Of a stretch of DNA of 64,000 nt, positions 16,374-24,810 are shown in pieces; the first letter of the stretch is position 1; every line of letters begins with the position of its first letter. This DNA is from an uncultured bacterium. Its GTDB lineage: Bacteria; Planctomycetota; UBA1135; GCA-002686595. The DNA lies in the NCBI GenBank assembly GCA_937905825.1, contig CALCXM010000095.1, positions 1-64,000 of the forward strand. Direction: 5' to 3'. The notes beneath the pieces are model-generated. The model was not told where the DNA came from. It did no database searches and saw only the letters and a list, made by a program, of their open reading frames with translations. The translations under genes and the position numbers were made by a program.

Positions 16374-18824
16374 ATGAACGCTAAAACCACCCTGCAGCTC
16401 AGCCTGCTCGGAATCCTCGCCCTCGGAACCGCCTACGGGGTGGATGCTGAGGGGATCGATCGCTTTCGCCAACTGGAGGAGATCCTGCCCACAGCCAACA
16501 GCTACCGCAGCGCCTCGGGCGCGCCCGGTCACGAGTATTGGCAGCAGCAGGTGGACTACCAGATCGACGTGAAGTTGGACGAGGAACAGCGCACCTTGGT
16601 GGGATCCGAGACGATCACCTACACCAACAACTCGCCGGACTCCTTGAGCTACCTCTGGTTGCAGTTGGACCAGAATCGCTTTCACCCGGACTCCCATAGC
16701 GTGCTGACTTCTTTCGGGCCAAACCCGGACGGGAACCCGAGCTACAAGGACCTGCAGCGCATGTTCGACAAGCAGGAGTTCGACGGTGGGGCCAAGATTG
16801 GTAGCGTGACCGACGGCGAGGGCCGAGTTTTAAAACACACGATCAATGACACGATGATGCGCGTTGACTTGGCGGAGACGCTGGTCTCCGGGAGCTCCAC
16901 GGTGTTCACCGTTAGCTGGGGCCATCAGATCAACGACCACGATGTGCTGGGGGGACGCGGCGGTTACGAGCACTTTGAGAAGGACGGGAACGACATCTTT
17001 GAGATCGCTCAGTGGTTCCCACGCCTTTGCGCCTACACGGATGTCAACGGCTGGCAGCACAAGCAGTTCCTAGGCAGCGGCGAGTTCACCTTGGAATTCG
17101 GCGACTACGACGTGAACATCACGGTGCCCGCGGATCACATCGTGGCGTCCACCGGCGTCCTGCAGAATCCTGATGAAGTGCTGAGCTCCGAGCAGCGGGC
17201 GCGCTACGAAGAGTCGCGCAGCGCCGCAAAGCCTATGTTCGTGGTGACCCCCGAAGAGGCCGAAGCGAACGAGAAGGAACGCGCGGATGGGACGCGCACT
17301 TGGAGTTACCACGCGGAAAACGTGCGCGACTTCGCTTGGGCTTCTAGCCGCAAGTTTATCTGGGACTCGAAGGGTCAGATGGTGGGCGACCGCGAAGTGA
17401 TGGCTATGTCCTACTATCCCAAAGAAGGGGAGCCGCTCTGGAGTCGCTACTCGACGCACTCGATCCTGCACACGCTGGAGGTCTACTCGAAGTACACCTT
17501 CGACTACCCCTACCCCGTTGCCATCTCGGTGAATGGTCCTGTGGGCGGCATGGAGTACCCGATGATCTGCTTCAACGGTCCGCGTCCGGAAGAGGACGGG
17601 ACCTACTCCTCGCGCACCAAGTACGGCCTGATCTCGGTCATCATTCACGAGGTGGGGCACAACTGGTTCCCGATGATCGTGAACTCGGACGAGCGCCAAT
17701 GGACTTGGATGGACGAGGGCTTGAATACCTTCTTGCAGTACCTGGCGGAACAGGAGTGGGAAGAGGACTACCCCTCCTGGCGCGGCAAGCCGGACAAAAT
17801 CGTTAGCTACATGACGAGCGACTACCAGGTTCCGATCATGACGAACTCGGAGTCGCTCAAGCAGTTCGGCAACAACGCCTACGCGAAGCCTGCCACGGCT
17901 TTGAACATCCTGCGTGAGTCAGTGATGGGACGTGAGCTCTTCGACTTCGCCTTCAAGGAGTACTCGAACCGCTGGCGCTTCAAGCGCCCGGAACCCAGCG
18001 ACTTGTTCCGTTCCATGGAGGACGCCTCGGCGGTGGATCTCGATTGGTTCTGGCGCGGTTGGTTCTACACCACGGAGTCTGTGGACGTGGCGATCGAGGG
18101 CGTCACGCGCTACACGATCGACACTCAAAACCCGGACATCGAGAAGCCCCTGGCGCGCGCCAAGCAAGATGCGGAGCCGACGAATTTGTCCGACATGCGC
18201 AACAAGGGCATGCGCCGCCGCATGGATGAGTTCCCCGAACTCGCGGACTTCTACAACACGTTCGACAAGAACGACGTGACCCTCAAGGACCGAACGGACT
18301 TCGAAAAGATGGTGGAGGGCTTGAAGCCAGAACAGAAGGAGGCCCTCGCTTCAGAATTCAACTTCTACTCGATCCAACTTTCGAACGTGGGCGGCCTCCT
18401 GTCGCCGATCATTCTCGAGTTTGAATATGCCGACGGTTCCAAGCAGGTGATGCGCTTCCCCGCGGAAATCTGGATCAAGAACACGGAGTCCTTGAGCAAG
18501 CTGGTGGCGACCAAGCAAGAAGTGGTTCGCGTGACCCTCGATCCGCACCTCGAAACGGCGGACGGAGATCTGAGCAACAACGTCTTCCCGCCTGAGATCC
18601 ACGAGAAGCGCATGAAGCTACGTCAGCAGAGCGATTCGCGGGGGAAGAACCCTATGCAGCGGGAGGCCGAGGCGGCCAAACGACTCCTGGAAGCGGAAGC
18701 TAAGGCCAAGCAGGAGGCCGAAGCTGCCGAACGCCTGGTGGAAGAAGAAGCCAAAGCCAAAGAGGATGCTGGGCGCGCGGATGCCAGTGGGACCTCCTCT
18801 GACTCGAGCGGCGAGGGGCAGTAG
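16374..18824 (+). CDS. Secreted M1-family metallopeptidase with Lys/Ala/Glu-rich tail
   Basis: 816 residues with an N-terminal signal peptide (LQLSLLGILALGTAYGVDA). The zinc site is complete: HEVGH at residues 425-429 and the third ligand E448 in MDEGLN, giving the HEXXH-x18-E pattern of M1 gluzincins. Upstream, GGMEYP occupies the place of the GAMEN exopeptidase motif; the Tyr variant is common in secreted M1-like enzymes. The N-terminal half has the beta-saddle features of M1 (LVGSETITYTNNSPDSL, WLQLDQNRF). Residues about 760-800 form a charged repeat tail in which EAEAAKRLLEAEAKAKQEAE is repeated imperfectly, probably a coiled coil. Periplasmic or extracellular peptide degradation is expected. 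It has its own upstream region after the terminator at 16180. Confidence 0.9.
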   Translation: MNAKTTLQLSLLGILALGTAYGVDAEGIDRFRQLEEILPTANSYRSASGAPGHEYWQQQVDYQIDVKLDEEQRTLVGSETITYTNNSPDSLSYLWLQLDQNRFHPDSHSVLTSFGPNPDGNPSYKDLQRMFDKQEFDGGAKIGSVTDGEGRVLKHTINDTMMRVDLAETLVSGSSTVFTVSWGHQINDHDVLGGRGGYEHFEKDGNDIFEIAQWFPRLCAYTDVNGWQHKQFLGSGEFTLEFGDYDVNITVPADHIVASTGVLQNPDEVLSSEQRARYEESRSAAKPMFVVTPEEAEANEKERADGTRTWSYHAENVRDFAWASSRKFIWDSKGQMVGDREVMAMSYYPKEGEPLWSRYSTHSILHTLEVYSKYTFDYPYPVAISVNGPVGGMEYPMICFNGPRPEEDGTYSSRTKYGLISVIIHEVGHNWFPMIVNSDERQWTWMDEGLNTFLQYLAEQEWEEDYPSWRGKPDKIVSYMTSDYQVPIMTNSESLKQFGNNAYAKPATALNILRESVMGRELFDFAFKEYSNRWRFKRPEPSDLFRSMEDASAVDLDWFWRGWFYTTESVDVAIEGVTRYTIDTQNPDIEKPLARAKQDAEPTNLSDMRNKGMRRRMDEFPELADFYNTFDKNDVTLKDRTDFEKMVEGLKPEQKEALASEFNFYSIQLSNVGGLLSPIILEFEYADGSKQVMRFPAEIWIKNTESLSKLVATKQEVVRVTLDPHLETADGDLSNNVFPPEIHEKRMKLRQQSDSRGKNPMQREAEAAKRLLEAEAKAKQEAEAAERLVEEEAKAKEDAGRADASGTSSDSSGEGQ

Positions 18825-18865
18825 GCGCGAGTCGCGCTTCCGCATGGATGCTGTATCGTGTGTCC

Positions 18866-20209
18866 ATGCTGAACCTCCTCTTGCTTGCTCTGGCTTTGCC
18901 CCAAGTCCAAATTGCCGAAACCCTCGATGACTTTCATCTAGCCGCTGCTCAGGCGGATGGGGATCGCTACTTCGCGCACTTCACCGAAGACGCGGTCTTC
19001 CTTGGGACGGACGCGGGCGAACGCTGGAGTCTGGCGCAGTTCCGCGCCTACGCTGAGCCCCACTTCAGCAAGGGGCAAGGTTGGACCTACGTCGCGAGCG
19101 AACGCCACATCCAGCTCGGTGCCGATGGGAAGTTCGCTTGGTTTGACGAATGCTTGCAGAACGAGAAGTACGGGGAGGTGCGCGGCTCCGGCGTGCTGCA
19201 GCTGCTCGGGGACAGCTGGAAGATCGCCCAGTACAACCTGACCTTTCCTGTTCCCAACGACCTCGCCCAAGGTGTGGTCAAGAAGATCGCAGCCGCCGAA
19301 CGCGTTGGGACTCCGCGGGCAGAGAGTTGGGTGGTTGAGGATGGGGATCGCTCCCTCTTCGTTTGGAACAAGGTCGTTCCGGGACAATTGAAGCTGCCAG
19401 CGGAAGAACGGCCAATCGTCGTGTTCCTGCCGAGCGCGAGCTTCAGCGCGCGCGCGAGCTGGGACTTTCCCTTGCGGGACTACTCGGTCATGGAGTTCCT
19501 GGCGGGCCAAGGCTACGACGTCTTCGCTTGCGAACTCGGTGGCTATGGGCTTTCAACTCCCGCCAAGCCAAACCCCATCGGCGGTTGCGAGTCCGCTCAA
19601 AGGGACTTGGAGTTGATGGTGACTGACATCCTGAAGAAGCGGGAGACCGACAAGATCGTGCTCGTCGGACACAGTTGGGGCTCTCAAGTCGCCGGGCGCT
19701 ACGCCATGCAGCACCCGGATCAGATCAGCGGACTCGTGCTCTACGGGTTCAACTGGAAGCGCCGGATCTCGGAAGAGGGTCTGCGCTCCTGGTACGGAGA
19801 GGACGCCTTTGAAGGGCCCTTTCGACAAGTGACCCGCGAAGTTGCTCAAGGGGACTTCATTGAGGGATTCCACGAAGAGGACACTCCCGAGGCCTTCACG
19901 CGCCATTTGCTGAGTCAAGGCAAACAGGTCCCGAGCGGTGCCTTGCACGATTACGCGTCCAAACTGCCCCTGGTCGATCCGGCGGGATTGAAGATGCCCA
20001 CGCTGATGCTCGCTGGGCGGCTGGAATACTTTCCCCCGGGTCAGGCCCTCGCGACCGAGTCGCGTACCCAGTTGCGCGAGTTCTACGGGAGCCTACCGGG
20101 AAACAAGCATTGGATCGAGATCCCCGGTGCGGGGCACAGCGCGCACTTGGACCAGCCCTACAAGCTCTTTCAACGTTGCCTGCTCGGCTGGATTCGACAG
20201 GTGAAGTAA
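18866..20209 (+). CDS. Secreted NTF2-like/alpha-beta hydrolase fusion
   Basis: 447 residues from the second Met, which opens a signal peptide (MLNLLLLALALPQVQIA); an ATG six codons upstream is possible. Residues about 18-130 match an NTF2/SnoaL-like calcium-channel-type domain (DFHLAAAQADGDRYFAHFTEDAVFLG, then GSGVLQLLGDSWKIAQYNLTF). Residues about 150-447 are an alpha/beta hydrolase: oxyanion region VVFLPSASFSARASWDF, nucleophile elbow GHSWGS, and a terminal catalytic His in GAGHSAHLD. Such fusions are uncommon; the NTF2-like part may shape the substrate pocket or oligomerise the enzyme. Substrate unknown. The preceding M1 peptidase gene ends 41 bases upstream, so co-transcription is possible. 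Confidence 0.85.
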   Translation: MLNLLLLALALPQVQIAETLDDFHLAAAQADGDRYFAHFTEDAVFLGTDAGERWSLAQFRAYAEPHFSKGQGWTYVASERHIQLGADGKFAWFDECLQNEKYGEVRGSGVLQLLGDSWKIAQYNLTFPVPNDLAQGVVKKIAAAERVGTPRAESWVVEDGDRSLFVWNKVVPGQLKLPAEERPIVVFLPSASFSARASWDFPLRDYSVMEFLAGQGYDVFACELGGYGLSTPAKPNPIGGCESAQRDLELMVTDILKKRETDKIVLVGHSWGSQVAGRYAMQHPDQISGLVLYGFNWKRRISEEGLRSWYGEDAFEGPFRQVTREVAQGDFIEGFHEEDTPEAFTRHLLSQGKQVPSGALHDYASKLPLVDPAGLKMPTLMLAGRLEYFPPGQALATESRTQLREFYGSLPGNKHWIEIPGAGHSAHLDQPYKLFQRCLLGWIRQVK

Positions 20210-20351
20210 GCGCGAAGGCGAGTGCTGAGCAGACCGGCCACCTGCTCCTACCAAGGAGGCTGGGCCTACCCGTCGACCCGCTTGGACGGGAGCGACGCCC
20301 AAGATCCAACCCGTGTCTGGGGCCGCACAGCTCGAAGCCGCGAGGCAAAGC

Positions 20352-20407
20352 CGTCAAAAACAACAATGCCCAGCCGGTCGAGGGACGACCAGCTGAGCAT
20401 TGTTGTT
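20352..20407 (-). terminator. Long-stem terminator hairpin, minus strand
   Basis: Arms 20359-20380 and 20386-20407 are 22 bases each with a five-base loop. Read on the plus strand there are two C/A mismatches. Read on the minus strand both become G:U pairs, so the structure is intact only in minus-strand RNA. On that strand the stem runs directly into a T-run (TTGTTGTTTTTGACGG). This fits a terminator for the small lipoprotein gene ending at 20612, although about 200 bases separate them and the stem is unusually long. Confidence 0.65.
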
Positions 20408-20427
20408 GGTGACTCTGCTTTGAAAGC

Positions 20428-20459
20428 CCTGCATGGCAATTTTGAGTTGGTCATGCAGG
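20428..20459. repeat. Inverted repeat CCTGCATG/CATGCAGG
   Basis: Perfect 8-bp arms (20428-20435 and 20452-20459) around a 16-base loop. It lies between the small lipoprotein gene and the long hairpin at 20359 on the minus strand. It may be part of the same 3' untranslated structure. Confidence 0.5.
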
Positions 20460-20611
20460 CTAGGCAACGGAGGGTCGAGGTCGGTCCCGGCCCCGACCCC
20501 CCTCACCTGAGAATCAGTGAAGGCGGTGGGAGAAGCTGCCGCCTTCACAAGAGAAGACGCAGCCTCAGACCCAGCGTGTCGCTCGGACCCGAAATCTATC
20601 GAAGTTCTTCG

Positions 20612-20962
20612 CTACTCAGCGACTTCGATCTTGGTGGCGACAAACTCGCCGCCGGTGCGCGTGCCGGAGAGGACCGCGTGGTTGTCCGAGGTAGTGCACC
20701 ACTCCATTCCGCCCAGGCCGAAATCCGAGCCATTCGTGAGCTCGGCGTACTCGCCGTCAAACTCGACGTAGTTGCCGCACTTGCCGACCGATTCGATCTT
20801 GCAACCGCACAGGACGTTGTGATCAGCGTCCGTGACCTCGACGGCGGCGACCGAGGCAACGGCCTCAACTGGCAGGTCCAAGGTGGCCTCGACGGTCTTG
20901 GTTTCTTCAGAACCGCAAGCGACGAGGGAGAAGGCGAGGGTCAACAGGAGGAGATTCTTCAT
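20612..20962 (-). CDS. Small Cys-containing lipoprotein
   Basis: 116 residues from the ATG at 20962, which opens a textbook lipoprotein signal (MKNLLLLTLAFSLVACGSEE). The mature part is short and beta-rich. It has four Cys arranged as CGC and KCGNYVEFDGEY, then CTTSDNHAVLSGTRTGGEFVATKIEV, a pattern suggesting a small metal- or disulfide-stabilised domain with a C-terminal beta-hairpin. I do not recognise the family with certainty; similar small Cys-Gly-Cys proteins exist in Planctomycetota. It is convergent with the hydrolase gene ending at 20209 and 102 bases downstream of plsC, so it may share or have its own promoter. Confidence 0.75.
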   Translation of the reverse strand: MKNLLLLTLAFSLVACGSEETKTVEATLDLPVEAVASVAAVEVTDADHNVLCGCKIESVGKCGNYVEFDGEYAELTNGSDFGLGGMEWCTTSDNHAVLSGTRTGGEFVATKIEVAE

Positions 20963-21064
20963 TGCTCTGGATGTGGATCGACGGAGCGATCGGGTTTGGG
21001 GGGGCAAAGGGACGCGCCCGTGAGCTTACTTCAACCTCAGCAGGCGTCTACTGCCCGCGCCAAT

Positions 21065-21865
21065 TCAGGCTTCCTCAACCTTGGGGGGGCGCACCTTCTT
21101 GGGCGCCGCGGGCACGTACTCCAGGAACAGGTCCCGGACCTCTTTGACGTGCTTGCGCACTCGGTTGCTGTCCCACTCCGACGTGTCGATGGGGTCCAGG
21201 TAATCCACCCGTATGACACCACTGCGCGGGAAGTAGCCGCCCATGGGCAGGAGCTCTCCGATGCCCCTCAGGACCATGGGAACCACCGGAATGCCGTGTT
21301 CAGCCGCCAGGTGAAAAGCGCCCTTCTTGAAGGACTGAAGGCCCCCAACCCGTGAGCGGGTGCCCTCCGGGGCGATGAAGCAGGGCGCATCCTCCTCGAG
21401 GATGCGCTTGCCGGCCGTGGACACGCTGGCGATTGCGGAGACCAGGTCGCTGCGGTCCACCGGGATCATCCCGAGGTTGCGCATGGCGCTCCCCAGGCCC
21501 GGCATGCTCTCAAACTCTTTTTTGTACATGACCACCGCCCCGTCCGGGCAGAGGGAGGCCAAGACGAAGAGGTCGAGCTGGCTCACATGGTTGAAAAGCA
21601 CCAGCTTGGCGCCCTTTCCCTGGACGTGTTGGGCCCCGTGGATCTCGAGCTTGATGCCGCAGAAAATCAAAGGAACCCGTCCCCAGATGCGCACCCAGCG
21701 GCCATAACCCTTTTCCCTAAAATGCTTTGAGCACGCGGCCGCGATGCCGATGAGGCCCGCCCCGGCCAACACCCACAGCAAGAGTGGGAGGAAGAAGACA
21801 AAGCCCCGCCAGCGTGCCCCAGGGGCAGGGATGCTTCCGTCTCGGAGGGGAACAGTGGCGGTCAT
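21065..21865 (-). CDS. plsC: 1-acyl-sn-glycerol-3-phosphate acyltransferase
   Basis: 266 residues with an N-terminal membrane segment (GFVFFLPLLLWVLAGAGLIGIAAA) and the LPLAT motifs in order: motif I NHVSQLD (the H-x4-D catalytic pair), motif II around FESMPGLGSAMRNLGMIPVDR, motif III EGTRS inside FIAPEGTRSRVGG, and motif IV IPVVPMVLRG. The enzyme transfers an acyl chain to the sn-2 position of lysophosphatidate at the cytoplasmic face of the membrane, making phosphatidic acid. It is divergent from the histidine kinase gene starting at 22014, with about 150 bases between them for both promoters. Length is normal for the family. Confidence 0.92.
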   Translation of the reverse strand: MTATVPLRDGSIPAPGARWRGFVFFLPLLLWVLAGAGLIGIAAACSKHFREKGYGRWVRIWGRVPLIFCGIKLEIHGAQHVQGKGAKLVLFNHVSQLDLFVLASLCPDGAVVMYKKEFESMPGLGSAMRNLGMIPVDRSDLVSAIASVSTAGKRILEEDAPCFIAPEGTRSRVGGLQSFKKGAFHLAAEHGIPVVPMVLRGIGELLPMGGYFPRSGVIRVDYLDPIDTSEWDSNRVRKHVKEVRDLFLEYVPAAPKKVRPPKVEEA

Positions 21866-22013
21866 GGGCGGTTGGGCACGATCGGCACCTATTCAATTGA
21901 CGTCCAGCTCGGAGCCAATCCGCTGGGACTTCCGAAACCGCTTCCAGACAGCAGGGAGAGGGGGCCGATGGGAGGGAATAGTCTGCCGATCGCCTGGCGA
22001 TCCTGCTACCCCT

Positions 22014-24773
22014 ATGCCTCAATCCAATCTGATCGTGCGCAAACAAGCCAACAAGGGTGGGTTGGTCCTGGCTTCCGTCGGAATCCTGGCCCTGCTCGCG
22101 TGGCTCGTTGCGAGTTTCGGCCGTGCCCACGGGGAGCAGGTGGAATTTGCACGGGAGGAGCAACAGCTCGAGCAGGTGGTGCGGCAGCTCATGATGCTGG
22201 ACGAGGCCTTGACCATGTCCGCCCAACTGTTTGTGGGGACGGGCGAAGAGCGTTGGCTCGATCGTCATGCGATGAGCGCGGAGGAGCTGGCTGGCGGAGT
22301 CGCTGGGCTCTTGGAGCAGGCCACCCCTGAGCTCGCCGTGCGCCTGGAAGAAACCACGTCCCTGTTTCTCCCGCAGCGCCTCGAGACGGAGCAACAAGCC
22401 ATCCACCTGGCGCAGGCAGGCGAGCGCGAAAACGCCATGGGTCTTTTTCTTGGCTTGGACTACGGCCTGGCGAAGGAGAGCTATCGCGAGGGGTTGCTCA
22501 CCCATCGCGCAGGCATGGCCTATCACCACAACGGCAAGCAGCAGCGTGCCGTGCTGAAGCAGCAAGCCTTTGCGGCCCTCGGTTTGCTAGCCCTGTTGAC
22601 CGCCATCGGCTTGGGAGTCTACGGGGCGCGCCAATTCTCGAAGGACCAGAATCGGGAGCAGGCCCTGGCAGATCAACGAGCTGATCACGCCAAGCTCTTG
22701 GCCGCCTTGGATTGTGTTGCAGATGGCATCGTGATCACCGATCGCAAGGCGACGATCACCTACGTGAACGATGCCTATTGCGGGTTCACCGGGTACTCCA
22801 AGGAAGTGTTGATCGGCTCATCCACACAAATCTTGAAGTCGGAGGAACTGCTCGACGACGTTTACGACGAGATTTGGAGCACCCTGCGGGGCGGCGAGCC
22901 CTGGGCGGGACGTCTCTACTACAAACGCTGGAGCGGGTCCGATCAGTACGAAGGTTGCTGGTCCTCCCTGCATCTGACGCCCCTCGTGCACGGAGATGGG
23001 GATGGCGATCGACTCTCCGGATTCATCGGTATCCAACGCGATATCTCTGCAGAGGTCCGCGCTGAGGAGGAAGCGAACCTGCTGCATGAGTTTGCCACGG
23101 TCTTGGCGCGCGTTGGAGCCAAGCTGGACGAGTCTGGTGAGGTGGAAGAGATTGTCAGTTCGGCATTGGCAGAGCTAACTTTCGCCACCGGCTTCCGAGA
23201 GGATCTGGGCGCGGCGGTTCTGCGTGTCGGAGGCGCAAACGGGGAAAGCCCTACCATTCTCGCCGCTTGCGGAGGGTTTGAACGCTTCGACTCGACGGAC
23301 TCCCTGGAGTTTGGCCAGCCCTTGACGCAAGGCGAGCTGCGCACCTATCAGGTGTTCATCGGACTGAACGACGACTTGCTCCCAGCGGAAGAACTAGCGG
23401 GTTACATGCTCGTCCCCTTCGGCGAAGAGGGTGGTGCTGGCGGCGCATTGGTGGTCGGTTGCGAAGGTCGCGTCGCCGGGGATCCGATGTTCGCCGAGAT
23501 GTTGGAGTCCGTGGCCAATCTGTTCGGGAGCCGGACGGCGCGTGCTCATGTGCGCGCGTCTCTGCAGGAATCGGTCGACACAGCCACCCGCGCCAATCGT
23601 TTGAAGACGCGCTTCTTGGCGAAGATGAGTCAAGAGATTCGAACGCCGATGACCTCCATCGTGGGCTACTCCGATCTGCTACTGGATGGTGAGCGAAGCG
23701 CAGAGGATCACGTGTACGCAAGCGGGATGATTCGGGAAGGGGCACGGGAGCTGCTCGAACTCGTCGATGGGATCATCGATATGTCCAGCATGGAGTCGGG
23801 GGCACTCGAGCTTGATTGCTCAGCTGTTTCCCCCTTGGAAGTGCTCTCTCGGGTGGTTCAATCCATGGCGCCCAAAGCTCGGGAAAAGGGCATTCGCTTG
23901 GAGATGCAAGTCGAAGGCAAAGTTCCAGCCGAGATCTTCAGCGACCCGAAACGCTTGCGTCAGGTGTTCTCGCACCTGGTCGGCAACGCGATCAAGTTCA
24001 CCGAGGTGGGCACCGTCACAGCCCGCGTGCGAGTCCTTGAAAGCGAACAGAATGGCGTCTTGCAGGTGGACGTGATCGACACGGGAATCGGGATCTTGGC
24101 CAACCAACGCAGCAAGCTCTTCCAGCCCTTTCAGCATGCAGACGCGGGCAGCACGCGGCGCAACAGTGGTGCGGGTCTGGGGCTCGCGATTAGCCGTGGA
24201 TTGGTGCGCCTGTTGGGTGGCGAGTTGTCGCTCGGAGATTCGGAGCACACGGGTTCCACCTTCACGATCAGATTGCCAATCGGCAAGCTCGACGCCCACG
24301 ACATGGCGTACTGGGAAGACCTGCAGGGAGGGACGAGCGCGGAGTCGGGAGATTCCTCGATCCCGTTGCCCTATCGCTTGTTGCTCGCAGAGGACAACAA
24401 TGTGAATCAGCGGATCATTTCAAAGTTGTTGTCGAACGCGGGGGCCGAAGTCGAGATCGCCGCGACGGGGTTGGAAGCCGTCAAGTTTGTTGCCTGTGCG
24501 GTGCAGGCAAGCATGCCCTTCGACGCGGTTCTCATGGATCTGATGATGCCCGAGATGGACGGCTTGACCGCGACGAGGCAGTTGCGTGAGCAAGGTCACT
24601 CCCTTCCGATCATCGCCTTGACCGCTGATGCGCGCATTCGGACGAGCATTCGATGCAAGGAGGCGGGCTGCGACGGCTTCGCCACAAAGCCTGTGGACCG
24701 TGAGGAACTCTTCACGCTGCTGTCCGAGCGCATCATCGAACATCACGAGCGAGTAGCGAAACCTGCAGGCTAG
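22014..24773 (+). CDS. Hybrid sensor histidine kinase with Gln in place of the H-box His
   Basis: 919 residues from the ATG at 22014; an upstream in-frame ATG overlaps plsC and adds non-coding-like sequence. Order: TM helix (LVLASVGILALLAWLVASF), periplasmic helical sensor, second TM (AALGLLALLTAIGLGVYG), PAS domain (DGIVITDRKATITYVNDAYCGFTG), GAF-like region, HisKA, HATPase_c and receiver. The H-box reads MSQEIRTPM: codon CAA at 23631 gives Gln540 where the phosphorylated His should be. The ATPase boxes are intact (N-box HLVGNAIKFTE, G1 DTGIGIL, G2 GAGLGLAIS). The receiver is intact, with D842 in LMDLMMPEMDG, ALTAD and TKPVD. The protein cannot autophosphorylate at the usual place and may act as a pseudokinase or work with a partner supplying the His. 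Convergent with the Hpt/STAS-like gene. Confidence 0.9.
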   Translation: MPQSNLIVRKQANKGGLVLASVGILALLAWLVASFGRAHGEQVEFAREEQQLEQVVRQLMMLDEALTMSAQLFVGTGEERWLDRHAMSAEELAGGVAGLLEQATPELAVRLEETTSLFLPQRLETEQQAIHLAQAGERENAMGLFLGLDYGLAKESYREGLLTHRAGMAYHHNGKQQRAVLKQQAFAALGLLALLTAIGLGVYGARQFSKDQNREQALADQRADHAKLLAALDCVADGIVITDRKATITYVNDAYCGFTGYSKEVLIGSSTQILKSEELLDDVYDEIWSTLRGGEPWAGRLYYKRWSGSDQYEGCWSSLHLTPLVHGDGDGDRLSGFIGIQRDISAEVRAEEEANLLHEFATVLARVGAKLDESGEVEEIVSSALAELTFATGFREDLGAAVLRVGGANGESPTILAACGGFERFDSTDSLEFGQPLTQGELRTYQVFIGLNDDLLPAEELAGYMLVPFGEEGGAGGALVVGCEGRVAGDPMFAEMLESVANLFGSRTARAHVRASLQESVDTATRANRLKTRFLAKMSQEIRTPMTSIVGYSDLLLDGERSAEDHVYASGMIREGARELLELVDGIIDMSSMESGALELDCSAVSPLEVLSRVVQSMAPKAREKGIRLEMQVEGKVPAEIFSDPKRLRQVFSHLVGNAIKFTEVGTVTARVRVLESEQNGVLQVDVIDTGIGILANQRSKLFQPFQHADAGSTRRNSGAGLGLAISRGLVRLLGGELSLGDSEHTGSTFTIRLPIGKLDAHDMAYWEDLQGGTSAESGDSSIPLPYRLLLAEDNNVNQRIISKLLSNAGAEVEIAATGLEAVKFVACAVQASMPFDAVLMDLMMPEMDGLTATRQLREQGHSLPIIALTADARIRTSIRCKEAGCDGFATKPVDREELFTLLSERIIEHHERVAKPAG

Positions 24774-24810
24774 GAGTCAGCGCAACTGGACAATCCACGT
24801 CGGCCGGGCC

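Larger units (their letters stand above)
20210..20611. other. Intergenic stretch between convergent genes, with two hairpins
   Basis: About 400 bases between two convergent genes. No convincing gene was seen; a long open frame crossing it on the plus strand has no protein-like features. It carries a 22-bp-stem hairpin at 20359-20407 and a second inverted repeat at 20428-20459, listed separately. Confidence 0.5.

Noticed and set aside
17540-17570. GGMEYP instead of GAMEN in the M1 peptidase
   Set aside because: The Tyr variant is frequent in secreted M1-like enzymes and the zinc site is complete, so it is not a defect.
20222-21355. Long plus-strand open frame across the small lipoprotein and plsC genes
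   Set aside because: It runs antisense to two recognisable genes (lipobox, LPLAT motifs) and has no domain features of its own.
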